45,228 nucleotides of DNA from positions 1 through 45,228 of IMG/VR virus record IMGVR_UViG_3300015371_000075, one strand, 5' to 3'. Numbering within the stretch: the first letter of the stretch is position 1; every line of letters starts with the position of its first letter. The notes under the pieces were generated by a model that saw only the letters and a list, made by a program, of their open reading frames with translations, was not told the origin of the DNA and searched no databases. The DNA is from a virus. The position numbers and the translations under genes are program-made. Positions 44,970 through 45,228 of the stretch are shown here, one piece after another.

Positions 44970-45228
44970 GAAAATCTCTCTGGCAGACACAGTCAGAAAG
45001 GTACCATACGTGTGCAACGGCATGGAGGTTCCTAGGCTCAGATAATTGTTGAGGGTACCGCTCCCTTCGGTCGCCCCCCGGCCAATTTTCTCGGCTTTCT
45101 CTAAAACTTTGGATATCGCATTCCGCGAGTCATTCGGATTGCGCTAGGTGAATCCGCTATGGAATGTGTTTTTAATTCTCATTCCTCATTCCTTTCTGCT
45201 TTTGCCGCTGGTGTGCGGGACTGTGGGC
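44970..45228. other. Right end, no convincing gene
   Basis: Contains an open minus-strand frame that would extend the zinc-finger gene upstream to 45145 but lacks ATG, GTG or TTG, and a plus-strand ORF starting ATG 45161 that runs off the window (MECVFNSHSSFLSAF...). Neither has a good promoter or SD. Confidence 0.4.

Noticed and set aside
1-45228. Terminal repeats or att sites
   Set aside because: The two ends of the window do not match each other, and no integrase or long direct repeat was seen by eye.
45161-45228. Plus-strand ORF running off the right edge
   Set aside because: Only 22 codons visible, no SD and no TANNNT at the usual distance.

Overview
This window is most of a tailed double-stranded DNA phage genome with podovirus-type structural genes. 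It encodes small and large terminase subunits, a P22/SU10-type portal, a scaffold-like protein, an HK97-fold major capsid protein, a tail adaptor, a tail-nozzle-like protein, glycine-rich and repeat-rich fibres, and basic internal or ejection-type proteins. I see no integrase and no tail tape-measure gene. The host is most likely an actinobacterium of moderate GC; this is inference. It rests on leaderless transcription units with TANNNT -10 boxes and weak or absent -35 boxes, a GYKKMGCRCSIC cysteine motif typical of actinophage proteins, Cys-containing membrane proteins like those of actinophage lysis regions, and an amidase endolysin. A Deinococcus-like host is not excluded.

Layout. Positions 1-10,022 are a leftward (minus) operon of about 26 small genes. 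They are tightly coupled by TAATG, ATGA and GTGA junctions, carry Shine-Dalgarno (SD) sequences, and are mostly of unknown function. Within it lies a chaperone-like module: a MoxR-type AAA+ ATPase with a CCHC zinc knuckle, a VWA/MIDAS protein and a zinc-ribbon peptide. There are also a lipoprotein and several membrane proteins. Positions 10,023-10,433 form a non-coding control region rich in inverted repeats. From 10,673 to 27,737 the genes run rightward. Packaging and procapsid genes come first, interrupted by a clan-A glycosidase and an HNH nuclease. A CAU tRNA and a glycosidase-like protein follow. Then come DNA metabolism genes (PD-(D/E)XK nuclease, endonuclease VII, RecA/DnaB-like ATPase, two HTH proteins, phosphoesterase, DUF3310, HD phosphohydrolase, uracil-DNA glycosylase), a secreted HEXXH protein, and an amidase endolysin.

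From 27,739 to the right end the strands alternate. Most virion genes are on the minus strand: a peptidoglycan hydrolase with apparently permuted M15 motifs, two internal-virion-type proteins, fibres, nozzle, adaptor, a cassette of three small membrane proteins, a glycosyltransferase and sugar epimerase pair, and the major capsid protein. They are interspersed with short rightward units (holin, fibre-like and small proteins). Several cysteine-rich small proteins close the window.

The most striking feature is regulatory. At least 25 transcription-unit starts have a TANNNT hexamer ending 6-10 nt before the start codon. In 11 of them the gap is exactly 6 nt, so transcription would begin on the start codon. 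Many of these genes start with GTG. Three divergent gene pairs share interleaved -10 boxes. The phage also encodes a compact CAU tRNA with some initiator-like features, transcribed from the same promoter type. Genes inside operons instead use SD sequences or stop-start overlaps. No DNA polymerase or full primase is visible here.
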